From the IMG/VR virus record IMGVR_UViG_3300003321_001333, positions 1-27,925 of that record: DNA of 27,925 bases. One strand, written 5' to 3'. This DNA is from a virus. Positions within the stretch are counted from its first letter, which is position 1. The number at the start of each line of letters is the position of its first letter. This document shows, one piece after another, positions 1 to 6,967 of this stretch. Position numbers and translations under genes: made by a program. The notes under the pieces are model-generated. The model saw only the letters and a list, made by a program, of their open reading frames with translations. It was not told where the DNA came from and searched no databases.

Positions 1-261
1 AAGCATCTGCTCAGTGACCCCGTCACTAGCTCTTCTTGTATAAAGGCCATCAAAGGCATTCGTTCCAGCTGCTGTTGTATTGAGTTTTACTCCCCCTTGC
101 CGTGTGCCTACTGCAGCACTGATGAATTCTACATTAAGACAATCAGGAGACTCATTTTCAGGTAAGAGAGCTTTTTGAAACTTGGTGTCAATACCGCCAT
201 CGAAGGTCAAATATTCTTGAGGAGGATAAATCTTTTGATAAATAGCAAGATCCCCACTCAT
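1..261 (-). CDS. Phage structural protein, C-terminus beyond the window (partial)
   Basis: The first 87 codons of a gene that runs off the left edge. It starts at an ATG at 261, preceded by GGGAGAAGC, and overlaps the stop of the upstream adaptor gene as ATGA. The visible N-terminus has the pattern FDGGIDTK, then LPENESPDCLNVEF, then VGTRQGGVKLN. This 'load few, list the variables, normalise' type of opening recurs in beta-rich tail-hub or neck proteins encoded after head-tail adaptors. Its place directly after the adaptor supports a neck, hub or tail role. The specific family cannot be settled from the fragment. Confidence 0.8.
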   Translation of the reverse strand, partial: MSGDLAIYQKIYPPQEYLTFDGGIDTKFQKALLPENESPDCLNVEFISAAVGTRQGGVKLNTTAAGTNAFDGLYTRRASDGVTEQML

Positions 262-902
262 GCTTCTCCCACAATAGTGACAGGTAGTACGTCCTCGGAT
301 TGTACTGTTGCAAAAGAATCCGCCCTTTTCATCTTTTTCTTATAGTTAATGGCTTCCATTATCTCCCCTTGCCATTTAGCATCCCAAAAACTCATCAGAT
401 CAAGTGCTTTATCTTTAGCGGCCATCATCATGAGTAAGTAATAGACGGTACTAAAGTGAAAAAGAGAGGGAATCTCAAGAGAAGACGTGGCAGTTATTTG
501 CTGAGCATCATTATAAGAATAAATAAGAAGAGTATAAGCAGAATCGGGGATGGGCCGTAAAGACGCTGTATAATTCCATAGAGTATAATAAATTGGCCAT
601 CCCTGAGTGGTGACTTGTTGATTTGATAAAGTAATTGAATCATCATAGCGGTGAGTAATGTTTTTAAGCTTTCTTCCGTTCACTAAAAGTCTTTTAATCG
701 CTATCGTGTTAGTCGGAAAAGCATAATCCTGAGTCGCTGCGACGGTTGTCGTCTGATAAGTCCTTTCAATGAGCCAAGCCTTTTTTGCTAAGATATGACT
801 TGCCTGCCATTGCCAATTGTAAAGCTGAGTGTCTGCAAAGTAGGTATCGCCTGTGGCGTTATAGAGGTCTCTTGCCGCGGTATTAACTTCAGTAGGCGTC
901 AT
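258..902 (-). CDS. Head-tail adaptor-like protein (SU10/gp6-type connector)
   Basis: 214 residues. The opening (MTPTEVNTAARDLYNATGD, then an aromatic NWQWQASHILAKK helix), a central beta-rich stretch ending in Pro-rich loops and a helical C-terminus (YLLMMMAAKDKALDL, then KWQGEIMEAINYKKKMKR) match the layout of phage adaptor proteins that dock under the portal ring. The length suits the family. It overlaps the genes on both sides by four bases, so it is translated as part of the virion operon. I assign the family by pattern rather than by a unique motif; a neck protein of another family is the alternative. Confidence 0.6.
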   Translation of the reverse strand: MTPTEVNTAARDLYNATGDTYFADTQLYNWQWQASHILAKKAWLIERTYQTTTVAATQDYAFPTNTIAIKRLLVNGRKLKNITHRYDDSITLSNQQVTTQGWPIYYTLWNYTASLRPIPDSAYTLLIYSYNDAQQITATSSLEIPSLFHFSTVYYLLMMMAAKDKALDLMSFWDAKWQGEIMEAINYKKKMKRADSFATVQSEDVLPVTIVGEA

Positions 903-1348
903 AGGGAGCTCCAGGTGATTGTTGAAACTGCGTTTGAGGTATAAGAGACGCTAGCTGCGGCGTTTGATGAATAAGAAGGCAAGAGCTGATTTTCTTCATT
1001 GATAGTCGGTGAGGGATAGACGTAAAAAAAGCCTCTACCGTCAGTGAGGTTCTTATTCGAATTGGCATAAGAGACATTTAATGTGTGCTTATGAACTTTA
1101 TTTTGAGATTTAAAGATAGAAGAAGCGGGACACGAGATCCCAACACTCATGCTGGAATGAGTGAGCGTTCTAAAAAGAGCTTTCTGGATTGAGGTCGTCG
1201 CCTGACACGCTGCGCTTTTCATTCCCCAAGTCCCGTTGCCAGGTCCAACGCCCGAAGCCGTCCACCTGAAGGAGTTCCATTTCGTAGAGGGAGAAGGGCC
1301 AAATGTGTCTAGTATTTGAGTCTTTAATGTAATTGTCTTGCTCGCCAC
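899..1348 (-). CDS. Small virion-cluster protein, unknown
   Basis: 149 residues, rich in Ser, Thr, Asn and aromatic residues and probably beta-structured. I place the start at GTG 1348 because GGAGGG lies at the right distance upstream. The ATG four bases earlier is in a different frame that soon closes. The end overlaps the adaptor start as ATGA. The sequence has repeated small-residue segments (SYSSNAAASVSYTSNAVST) typical of a minor virion surface protein. I do not recognise a family. Position between the adaptor and a decoration-like gene suggests a structural role. Confidence 0.65.
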   Translation of the reverse strand: MASKTITLKTQILDTFGPSPSTKWNSFRWTASGVGPGNGTWGMKSAACQATTSIQKALFRTLTHSSMSVGISCPASSIFKSQNKVHKHTLNVSYANSNKNLTDGRGFFYVYPSPTINEENQLLPSYSSNAAASVSYTSNAVSTITWSSL

Positions 1349-1366
1349 TCATCCCTCCTTTCTCCC

Positions 1367-1855
1367 TTAACTTAAAGTGATCTGTGCCGTGACCGTCAAA
1401 GTATCGCCTGCTCCAACATTGATTACGCTCTCAGTGTCGCGCGCAAGCATCGTTCCAGCAGTAGAGCTTGAGAAAATTCCGTACTCAGTTACCGCTCCCG
1501 TTGCCGAATTCGTAGCAAAGCTAGCAACGAGTTGGTAAACGCCCGTGCCATTGTGAGACACCGTAGCAGTAGTCCTATTAAGCTCTGAGACAAGTGCTGT
1601 GTCGCTTGCCGTCTCTGGAGTGGTTCCTGTTCCCACAGCAACGTACTTACATGTGAAAGTAGAGGCTGCGGCGGCGGCACTAACCAGAAAGCTTGCGACG
1701 AAGTCTTTTCCATTGGTGGTAACCACGTTGGTTCCCACGATTTGGGTGATAAGTTGTCCATCTGATCCATAATGAGAAATCGTCCATTTGCCTTTTGGAA
1801 TAATGGCTGTAGCTAACTCTTCAGCTGAATAAATTCTTTCGAACTTATCCTTCAT
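1367..1855 (-). CDS. Virion structural protein, tail-tip or decoration-like
   Basis: 162 residues. It shows the recurrent phage pattern NVVTTNGKDFVASFLVS, then YVAVGTGTTPETASDTALVSEL, then TEYGIFSSSTAGTMLARDTE and a final DTLTVTAQITLS. Proteins with this series of short beta strands are common in siphovirus and podovirus virion operons and are often annotated as tail or structural proteins. It overlaps the previous gene (ATGA at 1852-1855) and is followed by an 18-base gap holding the ribosome site of the next gene. The exact virion position is unknown. Confidence 0.65.
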   Translation of the reverse strand: MKDKFERIYSAEELATAIIPKGKWTISHYGSDGQLITQIVGTNVVTTNGKDFVASFLVSAAAAASTFTCKYVAVGTGTTPETASDTALVSELNRTTATVSHNGTGVYQLVASFATNSATGAVTEYGIFSSSTAGTMLARDTESVINVGAGDTLTVTAQITLS

Positions 1856-2310
1856 GAGGCTTGAATCTCCGTTTGAGTTTCAGTCTGTGCTCTTTTCTTT
1901 CTGACTCGAATGGCTTTATCCTCATCAGGAAGGACTAAAGTTTCAGCATCTGCATGACGTGCCTGTACATGAGCGCTTAGCTCTTTTTCAGTCGTACCAA
2001 CAAATCTACATTCCCTAGCCATACACTTAAAGCTTGGAACATCATCATCTGTGTCATGAGTTTCTTGATCGACAGGCTCAATTCTTAGCATTTTAAAGAA
2101 TTTAGAATCCTCTACACGCTTTCCTGAGCCGTCAAAGGGCATCGGGCGATACTGGCCTTTAAACTCAATGGCCTCATAATGATCGACTTCTTTAATCTTA
2201 CCTTTTTTGTCTCTCCAATAATCTTGAGGAGCAATATGCACTTCTTCTCCTTTAAACATTTCATCAAGCGGGTGAGTATTGAGATTAAAAACAGTTACTT
2301 TCTTAGCCAT
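1852..2310 (-). CDS. Virion-cluster protein with a C2H2-type zinc finger
   Basis: 152 residues. Residues about 95-120 hold C-x4-C-x12-H-x4-H (CMAREC, then HVQARH), a spacing compatible with a classical C2H2 finger. The N-terminal half (VTVFNLNTHPLDEMFKGEEVH) looks like a small phage structural or assembly protein. The C-terminus is basic (IRVRKKRAQTETQTE). It has the strong site AAAGGAAATTT before ATG 2310. A finger of this kind amid structural genes may bind DNA or another virion protein, which is inference. It does not resemble a transcription regulator. Confidence 0.7.
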   Translation of the reverse strand: MAKKVTVFNLNTHPLDEMFKGEEVHIAPQDYWRDKKGKIKEVDHYEAIEFKGQYRPMPFDGSGKRVEDSKFFKMLRIEPVDQETHDTDDDVPSFKCMARECRFVGTTEKELSAHVQARHADAETLVLPDEDKAIRVRKKRAQTETQTEIQAS

Positions 2311-2322
2311 AAATTTCCTTTA

Positions 2323-2673
2323 CTAATCATTTCCACAAATAATATTAAAACCTAATGCTGCTGTTGGAGCAGAATCTGTTGCTATAATCTTGTAATACTT
2401 AAGCCCTCCAGGGATAGGCACTATCCCACCATTTGCTCCAGCGCTTGCTGCCACAGTAAAAGTCCAAGATTGAACAGTCGTTGTATTGGGAACAGGTTTT
2501 CTCAGTTGATAGTAATTAGTGCCATCGATACTCCCATAAACATCTAATGCTGAAGCCGATGCCATTGTTGGGATTTGAAGATAAATCGGGTCATAAAAGG
2601 CTCTTTGAAGGTTGACAGAAGCACTCGAACTTGTTGCTCCCATCGTAAAAGCGTAGTAGGTTCCAAAACCCAT
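2323..2673 (-). CDS. Small beta-rich virion protein, unknown
   Basis: 116 residues from the ATG at 2673 (MGFGTYYAFTMGATSSSA). This start is preceded by GGAAGGAG and lies just after the stop of the upstream gene at 2679; an in-frame ATG at 2727 would overlap that gene and lacks a ribosome site. The sequence is rich in small residues with alternating hydrophobics and contains DVYGSIDGTNYYQL and GGLKYYKIIATDS, typical of a compact beta sandwich. Such proteins often decorate capsids or tails. No family recognised. Confidence 0.65.
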   Translation of the reverse strand: MGFGTYYAFTMGATSSSASVNLQRAFYDPIYLQIPTMASASALDVYGSIDGTNYYQLRKPVPNTTTVQSWTFTVAASAGANGGIVPIPGGLKYYKIIATDSAPTAALGFNIICGND

Positions 2674-2678
2674 AACCC

Positions 2679-2951
2679 TTAGCTCCTTCCGTAAACGTGA
2701 AGATAAAAATGATCCCCGTTTACGCATCCAGAAAGGTGAACCGATCCATTTGCGGCTGATCCTGCTGCATTTTTATTAATAACAACCGTAATGGCAGCCG
2801 TAGCCATTGAAACTGGACCAATATAAGCAGCTGTAATGTAGCCTAAGCTTGTGGCAACTGCTCCGCTTAGGGCATCTGCAGTCACGTCATAGTGAGCCAT
2901 TCTTTCGTCACCAACTACGTTTTGTCTAATCAACGTTCCTGTAAAAGCCAT
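2679..2951 (-). CDS. Small phage structural protein, unknown
   Basis: 90 residues, opening MAFTGTLIRQNVVGDERMAHYDVTAD, followed by GPVSMATAAITVVINKNAAG and a closing VNGDHFYLHVYGRS. Short proteins with this opening and a run of beta strands occur in many phage structural operons; I know no assigned function. AAGGGGGAATTCT precedes its ATG. It lies directly downstream of the Maf-like gene and upstream of another small structural gene, so it is probably co-transcribed with both. Confidence 0.65.
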   Translation of the reverse strand: MAFTGTLIRQNVVGDERMAHYDVTADALSGAVATSLGYITAAYIGPVSMATAAITVVINKNAAGSAANGSVHLSGCVNGDHFYLHVYGRS

Positions 2952-2963
2952 AGAATTCCCCCT

Positions 2964-3986
2964 TTAGAATAAAATCCTTTTTTCCTGAATTTCAGGATTT
3001 TCACAACTCGGTCTTAATTGTTCATGCATTCGATACATTTCAATGAAGTCTTGAATTCCCATTTGTTTAATAGCCATGAGGTTACCTTCAGGGTAAGCAC
3101 CCATCATTCCGCCTTCTGTACAATTGATATAAAGTCCTGGTACTTGGAGTGCGATATAATCAAACCAATATTTGAAATTCATATAAGAAGGCCAGGTGAG
3201 GACCTTGTTGCCAAACACATCGACTCCCCGGAGGACATTCCCGAGTTTTTTATCGTATTTTGAATCCCAAGAATGAAACCGCTTATCATAGCCAAAAGAA
3301 AAATCAGCCCCCATAAACGCAATAGGGTTTGAACCCATGATTCCTTTGGAAATATAAAGGCAAGCCCCAAGGACATTACCGCCATTGCTAACATAGGTAT
3401 TAAACTCCTCAAGTCCTGCTACCGTTTGAATGTAAGCTTGATCAGGCACAGGAGCGTTAAAAAGATAGATCTCTCCTTGCCATTTTTCAAAGAGCTTAGG
3501 AGACGACCCAATGAAAGCGCAGAGTTTTTTATCTTTCGTTGAATCCCAGTATTCTTTTTCGCTCTTAGTACCGCCTTCTGCAATTTCCTCTAAAACAATT
3601 TCTCCAGCATCTAAAGACACATAGTAATCAATAGGAATATTTCGATCTTCGAAGAAATGATAATTATGAAGGCATGAAACGGCTAGGAGAGGACCACGGT
3701 CCTTAAGCTTATCCCCATTATACCCTAAAGAAGGTCCTGAACCGACAATGATGGCCGGCTTATAAGAATTAATTCCAAAAAGCTTTCCAATAGAATGATC
3801 TTTAAAATTTCCAAAGCGCTTCTTATTAGCTTTGACGTTTTCAATCCAAATTCCCCGCCAAGATTCAATAGTAATCGTGTCACTTGAGCATGCGTTTCCA
3901 TAAAGCTGCTGAGGGCTTGCAGGTGGAGTCTCAATGGAATTTTGATAATCTAATTCTAATGTAATTTTTCTTTTCTCTTTTGCCAT
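2964..3986 (-). CDS. DUF115/Maf-like glycosyltransferase (6-hydroxymethylpterin pyrophosphokinase MptE-like fold)
   Basis: 340 residues. The core matches the DUF115/Maf family: PAIIVGSGPSLGYNGDKLK (about residues 77-95), a following LLAVSCLHNYHFFEDRNIPIDYYVSLDAG, then the C-terminal signature GGNVLGACLYISKGIMGSNPIAFMGADFSFG (about 203-233). In flagellated bacteria Maf proteins transfer nonulosonic acids (pseudaminic, legionaminic) to flagellin; other members are pterin kinases or of unknown role. Here the gene sits inside the virion operon, after a large hairpin terminator (4015-4085) that separates it from the capsid genes. With a NeuB-type synthase and a GNAT elsewhere in the window, a sugar transferase acting on a virion or host surface protein is the favoured reading, but this is inference. 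Its N-terminal about 75 residues are unlike Maf and may be specific to phages. Confidence 0.75.
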   Translation of the reverse strand: MAKEKRKITLELDYQNSIETPPASPQQLYGNACSSDTITIESWRGIWIENVKANKKRFGNFKDHSIGKLFGINSYKPAIIVGSGPSLGYNGDKLKDRGPLLAVSCLHNYHFFEDRNIPIDYYVSLDAGEIVLEEIAEGGTKSEKEYWDSTKDKKLCAFIGSSPKLFEKWQGEIYLFNAPVPDQAYIQTVAGLEEFNTYVSNGGNVLGACLYISKGIMGSNPIAFMGADFSFGYDKRFHSWDSKYDKKLGNVLRGVDVFGNKVLTWPSYMNFKYWFDYIALQVPGLYINCTEGGMMGAYPEGNLMAIKQMGIQDFIEMYRMHEQLRPSCENPEIQEKRILF

Positions 3987-4014
3987 TTCTTTAAGTCCTA
4001 AAATTCAAAAAAAG

Positions 4015-4085
4015 GTGCGGGCTGGATATTTGTAAAGGGCTATCATTCCAATTGAGCCTAAAGCCCCACGCATAGGCGCCCGCAC
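4015..4085 (-). terminator. Large hairpin module with trailing poly-T between capsid and Maf-like genes
   Basis: On the minus strand an 8-bp arm GTGCGGGC is matched by GCCCGCAC 55 bases later, and the second arm is followed by CTTTTTTT. An inner GGGCT/AGCCC pairing is also possible. This fits an intrinsic terminator or attenuator after the decoration and capsid genes. The long interior is unlike a simple terminator. The arm and flank (GCGGGC-TGGAT on the plus strand) resemble those of the modules at 17353-17732. Confidence 0.55.
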
Positions 4086-4095
4086 TTTTAAATAG

Positions 4096-4605
4096 TTAAC
4101 TTCCAAAACACCGAACGTAGCCGTAGGCAGTGCCCGCGGAAGCGGTTCCTTGAACCACAACCCCGTGCACCATCAAACCAAACTCAGAAGTAACCTGCGA
4201 AAAGGTTGTCGTAAGAGTGTTGGCTGTACGAATACTGTAAGCGGTTCCAGAAAGACCAAGCGAAATAGGTCCCCCTACGATGCCGCTTGAATTAGCGTCC
4301 ATAATGATATTTGTAAAACCGCGAGTCAGTAACCACCCGTAAGTGAGTGATGGGAATGTCGCATGCTTTACATATCCAACACACACATTGAAAAATGTGG
4401 TGCTTGAAATAGTAACGCTCATGCCAGTATTTCCAGACATGACGCAGCCCAGTCCTACAGGCATTGACGTATTACTATCGTTATAAACGTAAACATACTC
4501 CTCGCCATTGACGATTCTCACTGTTCCTAAATCTACAGAAGGCGAAAGCGTTACGTTTGAAACGGACTCAAATTCAACAGGAAGACCATGAAAATTAAGT
4601 GCCAT
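4096..4605 (-). CDS. Capsid decoration or head-fiber-like protein
   Basis: 169 residues of small and hydroxyl residues in short beta strands (VSNVTLSPSVDLGTVRIVNGEEYVYVYN, then TSMPVGLGC, then the closing GTAYGYVRCFGS). It lies immediately downstream of the major capsid gene and starts at an ATG preceded by AAGGAGGGTAATCAG. Proteins of this size and composition after the capsid gene are usually decoration proteins that reinforce the shell. This is inferred from context; no signature motif was recognised. Confidence 0.6.
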   Translation of the reverse strand: MALNFHGLPVEFESVSNVTLSPSVDLGTVRIVNGEEYVYVYNDSNTSMPVGLGCVMSGNTGMSVTISSTTFFNVCVGYVKHATFPSLTYGWLLTRGFTNIIMDANSSGIVGGPISLGLSGTAYSIRTANTLTTTFSQVTSEFGLMVHGVVVQGTASAGTAYGYVRCFGS

Positions 4606-4623
4606 CTGATTACCCTCCTTTCT

Positions 4624-5544
4624 TTATGCAGCAAGAGCGCTTAGGTTGCCCTGTAAGCGCATGTTGGATGTCCCAAAAGCCCCCATCCAGTAGATCTTGG
4701 CAACTTTCACGTTTTGGTTAATCGGTTTTGCAAACGGTTCAAACCTCATGTCCTCTTCCTTATGCGCAAACAAGTGAACGTAATCTTCATTAATGAAGAA
4801 AAAGTTACTTGATGGGCAGTGAGAGTCAGGAAGAACCGGCAAGCCGTTAAACAGAAGCGACTGAAAGCCTCCGCGAGCGGAATCCGTGTCCTGAAACCTC
4901 TGCTGAGGCTGAAGGAGTGCATAATAGTAATTGAAGATCGATCGGGTCGTTATAGCAACCGTCGGGCTCCAAGAACCAATTGTGCAGCTATTCCACACAA
5001 CCTGAAGCGCTGATAGCGATGTGGTTGTCGTCGTGCTATCCAATTGTGGCTGCCACCACGAATAAGAGCTCTGAGAGATGCCCCCAATCGTATTCGAAGT
5101 ACTCATCCAGTACTGAAGACCCACAATCGACTTAGCGTTTGTGTTATTAGAGAAAATCCCAGTGCCCAGCTGATCTTCCATATTCTTTTCAGCAATTTTC
5201 ACTTTCGATTTAACGAGAGACACCATTTGCTCATCGCCGGCATTTTTCAATTCATCCGTACGAAGAATTGAAATATTCGTATAGAGCGCCTTCCACGAGT
5301 ATTCAGCGGCTGTGATCTGGTCATTGTCGTTGACGTTTAAAGTGTCAGCTCCAAAATACCATCCAGATGCTGTTGGTGTTGCATAGTTGAGCGGTACTAA
5401 GATCGAAGTACCCCCGTCCACAAGCTCATAACTTCTTTTCCTAAGCCTTTGCAATAAAGGGTTTGAATTGAAAATATTGTCATAGAGCTTGGGAATAAAC
5501 TTTCTCTCAGTGATCCCTGAGATTTGATCATAGGTAAGTGCCAT
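4624..5544 (-). CDS. Major capsid protein
   Basis: 306 residues, in the expected position after the scaffold gene and before the decoration-like gene. The opening MALTYDQISGITERKFIPKLYDNIFNSNPLLQRL, the early loop GTSILVPLNYATP, the spine-helix-like DEQMVSLVKSKVKIAEKNMEDQL and a closing beta segment with KVAKIYWMGAFGTSNMRLQG match HK97-fold capsid proteins of tailed phages that have a separate scaffold. The start has AAGGGG upstream. No N-terminal protease-cleaved delta domain is visible, consistent with use of the separate scaffold gene at 5567-6514. Confidence 0.85.
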   Translation of the reverse strand: MALTYDQISGITERKFIPKLYDNIFNSNPLLQRLRKRSYELVDGGTSILVPLNYATPTASGWYFGADTLNVNDNDQITAAEYSWKALYTNISILRTDELKNAGDEQMVSLVKSKVKIAEKNMEDQLGTGIFSNNTNAKSIVGLQYWMSTSNTIGGISQSSYSWWQPQLDSTTTTTSLSALQVVWNSCTIGSWSPTVAITTRSIFNYYYALLQPQQRFQDTDSARGGFQSLLFNGLPVLPDSHCPSSNFFFINEDYVHLFAHKEEDMRFEPFAKPINQNVKVAKIYWMGAFGTSNMRLQGNLSALAA

Positions 5545-5566
5545 ATGATGATTCCCCTTTGGTTAC

Positions 5567-6514
5567 TTACGAAGCGCGAGTGCGTCTGAGTTCCTCTCGG
5601 ATCTCGTTTTCAAGCTCTTCGTAACTGGTTTCTCTAATGCTCTTATTTCTGTTCAATTCCCTTCCCTTTTGAGGCATGGGCGATTCGCCTAAGATGCCTA
5701 GCTTGGTTCGGGTTTGAATTCCTTTGGCAACCGATTGCTGTGCTTTTGCCTGAGCACGATTTAAGAGCTCTTCATGGAGTAGGTCACGGAAGGCCGTTTG
5801 AAACTTGGCAATGCCGTTATTTTGCGCATGCTCCAAGACTCTGACCTCAAGTGATTTTCCATTTTCATCAAGAGTATTCCAATCTAGATCAGGGTGTTGC
5901 TCCCTGATGGATTTGATCTCTTGATCAAGCGCTTGATCTTCTTGCTGATGAGTGGACTGGGTTTTCCAATCCTGAAATTGCTGAACTGCAGGTAAAATTT
6001 GTGAGAGCTGCTGCTCTAAAGATTGAATTTTAGTGAGATAAGGCTGAATTTCAGACGAAACTTGCGTATTTTGTGGCTGAGTTTGCGGGCTCTGTGTGAG
6101 CGCTGCAGGATTTTGCATCCCGCGCTTCCACATCTCTTGAAGCTGCTGCCATTGAGTGGGATTTTTAGCAGCCCATTCATCGATTTGAGTGTAAGGAGAG
6201 TATTTTTGCTTTAATTGCTCCCATTGGCCACGCTCTTCTTCCCATTTAGCCTTTTCCTGGTTGAACTTCTGCATGAATTGAGGCCGGTCATAGCCCATCT
6301 GAGCCCATTTGATGATTTGGTCTCTTGTTGCCTTAATGGGTTTTCCGTTATGCGTAAATTCATACTCATCTTTAGCGGCCTTTTGATCTTTCTCCTCTTT
6401 AGGAGTAGACATTGGCCGCTCAGTATTTCTTGCTTTATCTGTTTGATCAGCAAGGAGGTCTAGCTCCTCATTTGTGCGCGTATCTTGTGTTTCTGTAACT
6501 TGCGTTTCTTCCAT
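5567..6514 (-). CDS. Scaffolding-like protein
   Basis: 315 residues, strongly charged and Gln-rich with long predicted helices: an acidic Thr/Glu-rich N-terminus, KYSPYTQIDEWAAKNPTQWQ, then Gln-rich coiled-coil segments (TKIQSLEQQLSQILPAVQQF) and a basic C-terminus ending EELENEIREELRRTRAS. Size, composition and position directly upstream of the capsid gene are the usual marks of a capsid scaffold that binds the shell interior through a basic C-terminal helix. It follows the 112-residue gene with a two-base gap. Family assignment is by context and composition. Confidence 0.75.
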   Translation of the reverse strand: MEETQVTETQDTRTNEELDLLADQTDKARNTERPMSTPKEEKDQKAAKDEYEFTHNGKPIKATRDQIIKWAQMGYDRPQFMQKFNQEKAKWEEERGQWEQLKQKYSPYTQIDEWAAKNPTQWQQLQEMWKRGMQNPAALTQSPQTQPQNTQVSSEIQPYLTKIQSLEQQLSQILPAVQQFQDWKTQSTHQQEDQALDQEIKSIREQHPDLDWNTLDENGKSLEVRVLEHAQNNGIAKFQTAFRDLLHEELLNRAQAKAQQSVAKGIQTRTKLGILGESPMPQKGRELNRNKSIRETSYEELENEIREELRRTRAS

Positions 6515-6516
6515 TT

Positions 6517-6855
6517 TTAACCTTGTGGGATTCCTTGAGATGAGTTGACAGCTGCATTTTCAGGCATAGGGCCTCCTGCTGGAGAGGGCTTTTGTGCTTG
6601 CTGAGCTTGATCTTGAGAACCACCAGTGAGGGATTCAATCATGGCATCAGTTGCCTGAGCGGCTTGTCGAAAAAGCTTAATGTCATCAGGCGGAAGTTGG
6701 CTTCCTCCTGCTTGGAGAGCTTTGCCTAAAGCCAAAAATCCGTGCTCAATCATTTGAATAGCTTGCGCTGGAGAAACTTGTGGTGAGGGCTGGCCTTGAG
6801 GAGCCGCTTTAGGACCGGGAGCGGACGCAGCTTGTGCGCCAGGTGCAACTCGCAT
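6517..6855 (-). CDS. Pro/Ala/Gln-rich portal-scaffold linker protein
   Basis: 112 residues with a low-complexity N-terminus (APGAQAASAPGPKAAPQ), a central helical part (AQAIQMIEHGFLALGKALQ, then IKLFRQAAQATDAMIESL) and a disordered Gln/Pro tail. It lies between portal and scaffold genes, where many phages have a small helper of assembly. Function unknown. The ATG at 6855 has AAAGGAA upstream at a somewhat long distance. Confidence 0.65.
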   Translation of the reverse strand: MRVAPGAQAASAPGPKAAPQGQPSPQVSPAQAIQMIEHGFLALGKALQAGGSQLPPDDIKLFRQAAQATDAMIESLTGGSQDQAQQAQKPSPAGGPMPENAAVNSSQGIPQG

Positions 6856-6915
6856 GGAGATACATTCCTTTAGCTAACAATAATTTTAGTGATTTTCTTA
6901 TAAGTCAGTCTTGAA

Positions 6916-6941
6916 TGCTGGGAGAGTGAGATCTCCCAGCA
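6916..6941. other. Perfect 10-bp hairpin between portal and assembly genes
   Basis: TGCTGGGAGA and TCTCCCAGCA flank a six-base loop. No poly-T follows on either strand, so it is not a standard intrinsic terminator. In leftward mRNA it would lie between the portal stop and the start of the 112-residue gene, where it could stabilise or process the transcript. Confidence 0.6.
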
Positions 6942-6967
6942 CCGAAAGGTACCATGAACAAAAACTA

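Noticed and set aside
6916-6941. Hairpin as intrinsic terminator
   Set aside because: No poly-T follows on either strand; kept only as a structural element.
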